Source of the DNA: JAZLIT01 sp045617525
GTDB lineage: Bacteria; Bacillota; Bacilli; Bacillales_A; Planococcaceae
NCBI GenBank assembly: GCA_045617525.1
Contig: JAZLIT010000135.1
Span: 1-32,876, forward strand
Length of the DNA: 32,876 bases
Direction of reading: 5' to 3'
The stretch's first letter is position 1; every line of letters starts with the position of its first letter. The position numbers and the translations under genes were made by a program. The notes beneath the pieces are model-generated. The model saw only the letters and a list, made by a program, of their open reading frames with translations. It ran no database searches and had not been told where the DNA came from. Shown here piece after piece: positions 32,132 through 32,876 of the stretch.

Positions 32132-32876
32132 TTATTTATTTACGCTAAATGTTCGGTATTCACACACTCCACCGCTTCGTGTGCCGAGCCCAACCATCCC
32201 TTTTTTTAATCGTTTATTTTTCACTTTTAGCAATAATTGCCCGTTAATCGAAAACTGTATCAAGTCCTTAACACTAGTAACCGTGAATGTGTAAGAATCC
32301 CCTAATGCCCAATCATACGGCGCTTTTACTAATGTTTGACGACACTCATCCTCAATTAAGACAATCGCTACTTCACGTTCATTTTCAAAACCTGCATAAT
32401 AATGACGTGATACACCCTCCGCCCGGAAAATAACATGATGATTTTCCCCTTGCTTAGGTAATAACTCCACCTCAACAATTGTATCGGACATGTAGTAATG
32501 ACCGGTAAAGCTTGCTGCATCCTGCAAACTATTCATTACCATTACATCGTTTTCCAAAGTCCATGTGCCATGATGATGAGCAAATGGCGTTACAGATTTA
32601 AACTCGATTACTTGTTTCGAAAAATCAATACTATACGAGGGCTTTCCATAAATATGAAACTCATCTAAATATATTTTTCCGAACGCTCGATACGTAGTCT
32701 CCGAATTTGAATGAATTTGAATACCGACTTCTTCCACTAAGTCACCATTTGTATCTGGGATCTCAAATTGAATTGATTGCCATTCGCTTGAAACGACAAA
32801 TGCCTCGCCCGTGTAAATTACTTCTTTACCAAAAGTTGTCTTTATATACGGCGTAATAAAGATAGCACTGCCATGC
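32132..32876 (-). CDS. C-terminal part of a probable ADP-ribosylglycohydrolase-family protein
   Basis: The frame is open to the right edge, giving at least 248 residues; its 5' part is outside the window. Two beta-sandwich regions are visible. One has a carbohydrate-binding or galactose-binding look (about the first 90 residues: EWQSIQFEIPDTNGD, GKIYLDEFHIYG). The second is LamG/concanavalin-like (HHGTWTLENDVMVM through MVGLGTRSGG). This pair of tail domains resembles the end of long ADP-ribosylglycohydrolase-family proteins of Bacillales and Paenibacillus, but the catalytic part is not visible, so the family is inferred. A GTG at 32737 is only an internal codon. Confidence 0.5.
   Translation of the reverse strand, partial: HGSAIFITPYIKTTFGKEVIYTGEAFVVSSEWQSIQFEIPDTNGDLVEEVGIQIHSNSETTYRAFGKIYLDEFHIYGKPSYSIDFSKQVIEFKSVTPFAHHHGTWTLENDVMVMNSLQDAASFTGHYYMSDTIVEVELLPKQGENHHVIFRAEGVSRHYYAGFENEREVAIVLIEDECRQTLVKAPYDWALGDSYTFTVTSVKDLIQFSINGQLLLKVKNKRLKKGMVGLGTRSGGVCEYRTFSVNK

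Noticed and set aside
1..32876. CRISPR array, tRNA/rRNA genes, prophage or multi-gene defence system
   Set aside because: No regularly spaced repeats, cloverleaf sequences or phage/defence protein families were seen in any part of the window.

Overview
The window comes from the chromosome of a low-GC, endospore-forming Gram-positive bacterium. It is most likely a member of the Planococcaceae close to Lysinibacillus or Solibacillus. The evidence is a small acid-soluble spore protein gene (sspI) with a sigma-G-like promoter, tRNA-synthetase genes under T-box leaders, an infC-rpmI-rplT operon with an L20-type leader, a sigma-W-type promoter, and a gene order that follows the Bacillus subtilis sspI/ysgA-pheST and ysdC-ysdB-ysdA-rplT-rpmI-infC-thrS-dnaI-dnaB-nrdR-gapB-coaE-mutM-polA regions with some losses and insertions. 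The genus is inferred from gene content and was not tested. Comparisons with B. subtilis sequences are from memory.

Layout. 1-6052: the tail of an unidentified gene, a membrane-anchored PAS protein, the DEAD-box helicase DbpA, a PgeF/YlmD-like plus Nudix gene pair, a TPR-GGDEF protein, and a small unknown membrane protein. 6078-11014: pheT and pheS behind a Phe-type T-box leader, the 23S rRNA methyltransferase gene rlmP (ysgA), and divergent sspI. 11136-13664: a YdcF-family protein, a structured intergenic region, argF with a strong promoter and a candidate ARG box, and an orphan membrane-anchored protein. 13982-17640: ysdC, ysdB, ysdA and rplT-rpmI-infC. 17985-24892: a chemoreceptor, thrS with its T-box leader, and the dnaI-dnaB-nrdR cluster. 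25035-32876: gapB, aspA, the coaE-mutM-polA operon, and the end of a probable ADP-ribosylglycohydrolase-family protein running off the edge.

Most of the window is core information processing: translation (pheST, thrS, infC, rpmI, rplT, rlmP, dbpA) and replication or repair (dnaI, dnaB, nrdR, polA, mutM), with central metabolism (argF, gapB, aspA, coaE). Rho-independent terminators, many bidirectional, separate nearly every transcription unit.

The least ordinary observations are these. (1) dnaI appears to start at an AUC codon, because the reading frame aligns without gaps to B. subtilis DnaI only if translation begins there. The neighbouring infC starts at AUU. (2) In two places (ysdC and rplT) a copy of the gene's 3' end lies downstream, just before a terminator, as if DNA had been inserted at the stop codon and displaced the old tail. 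At ysdC the intervening DNA carries an orphan gene. (3) The 185-bp gap between ydcF and argF holds strong hairpins, a plus-strand terminator and a possible 22-codon ORF. (4) ysdB has a perfect sigma-W consensus promoter. I see no CRISPR array, tRNA or rRNA gene, prophage or intact insertion sequence, and no clear multi-gene novel system.
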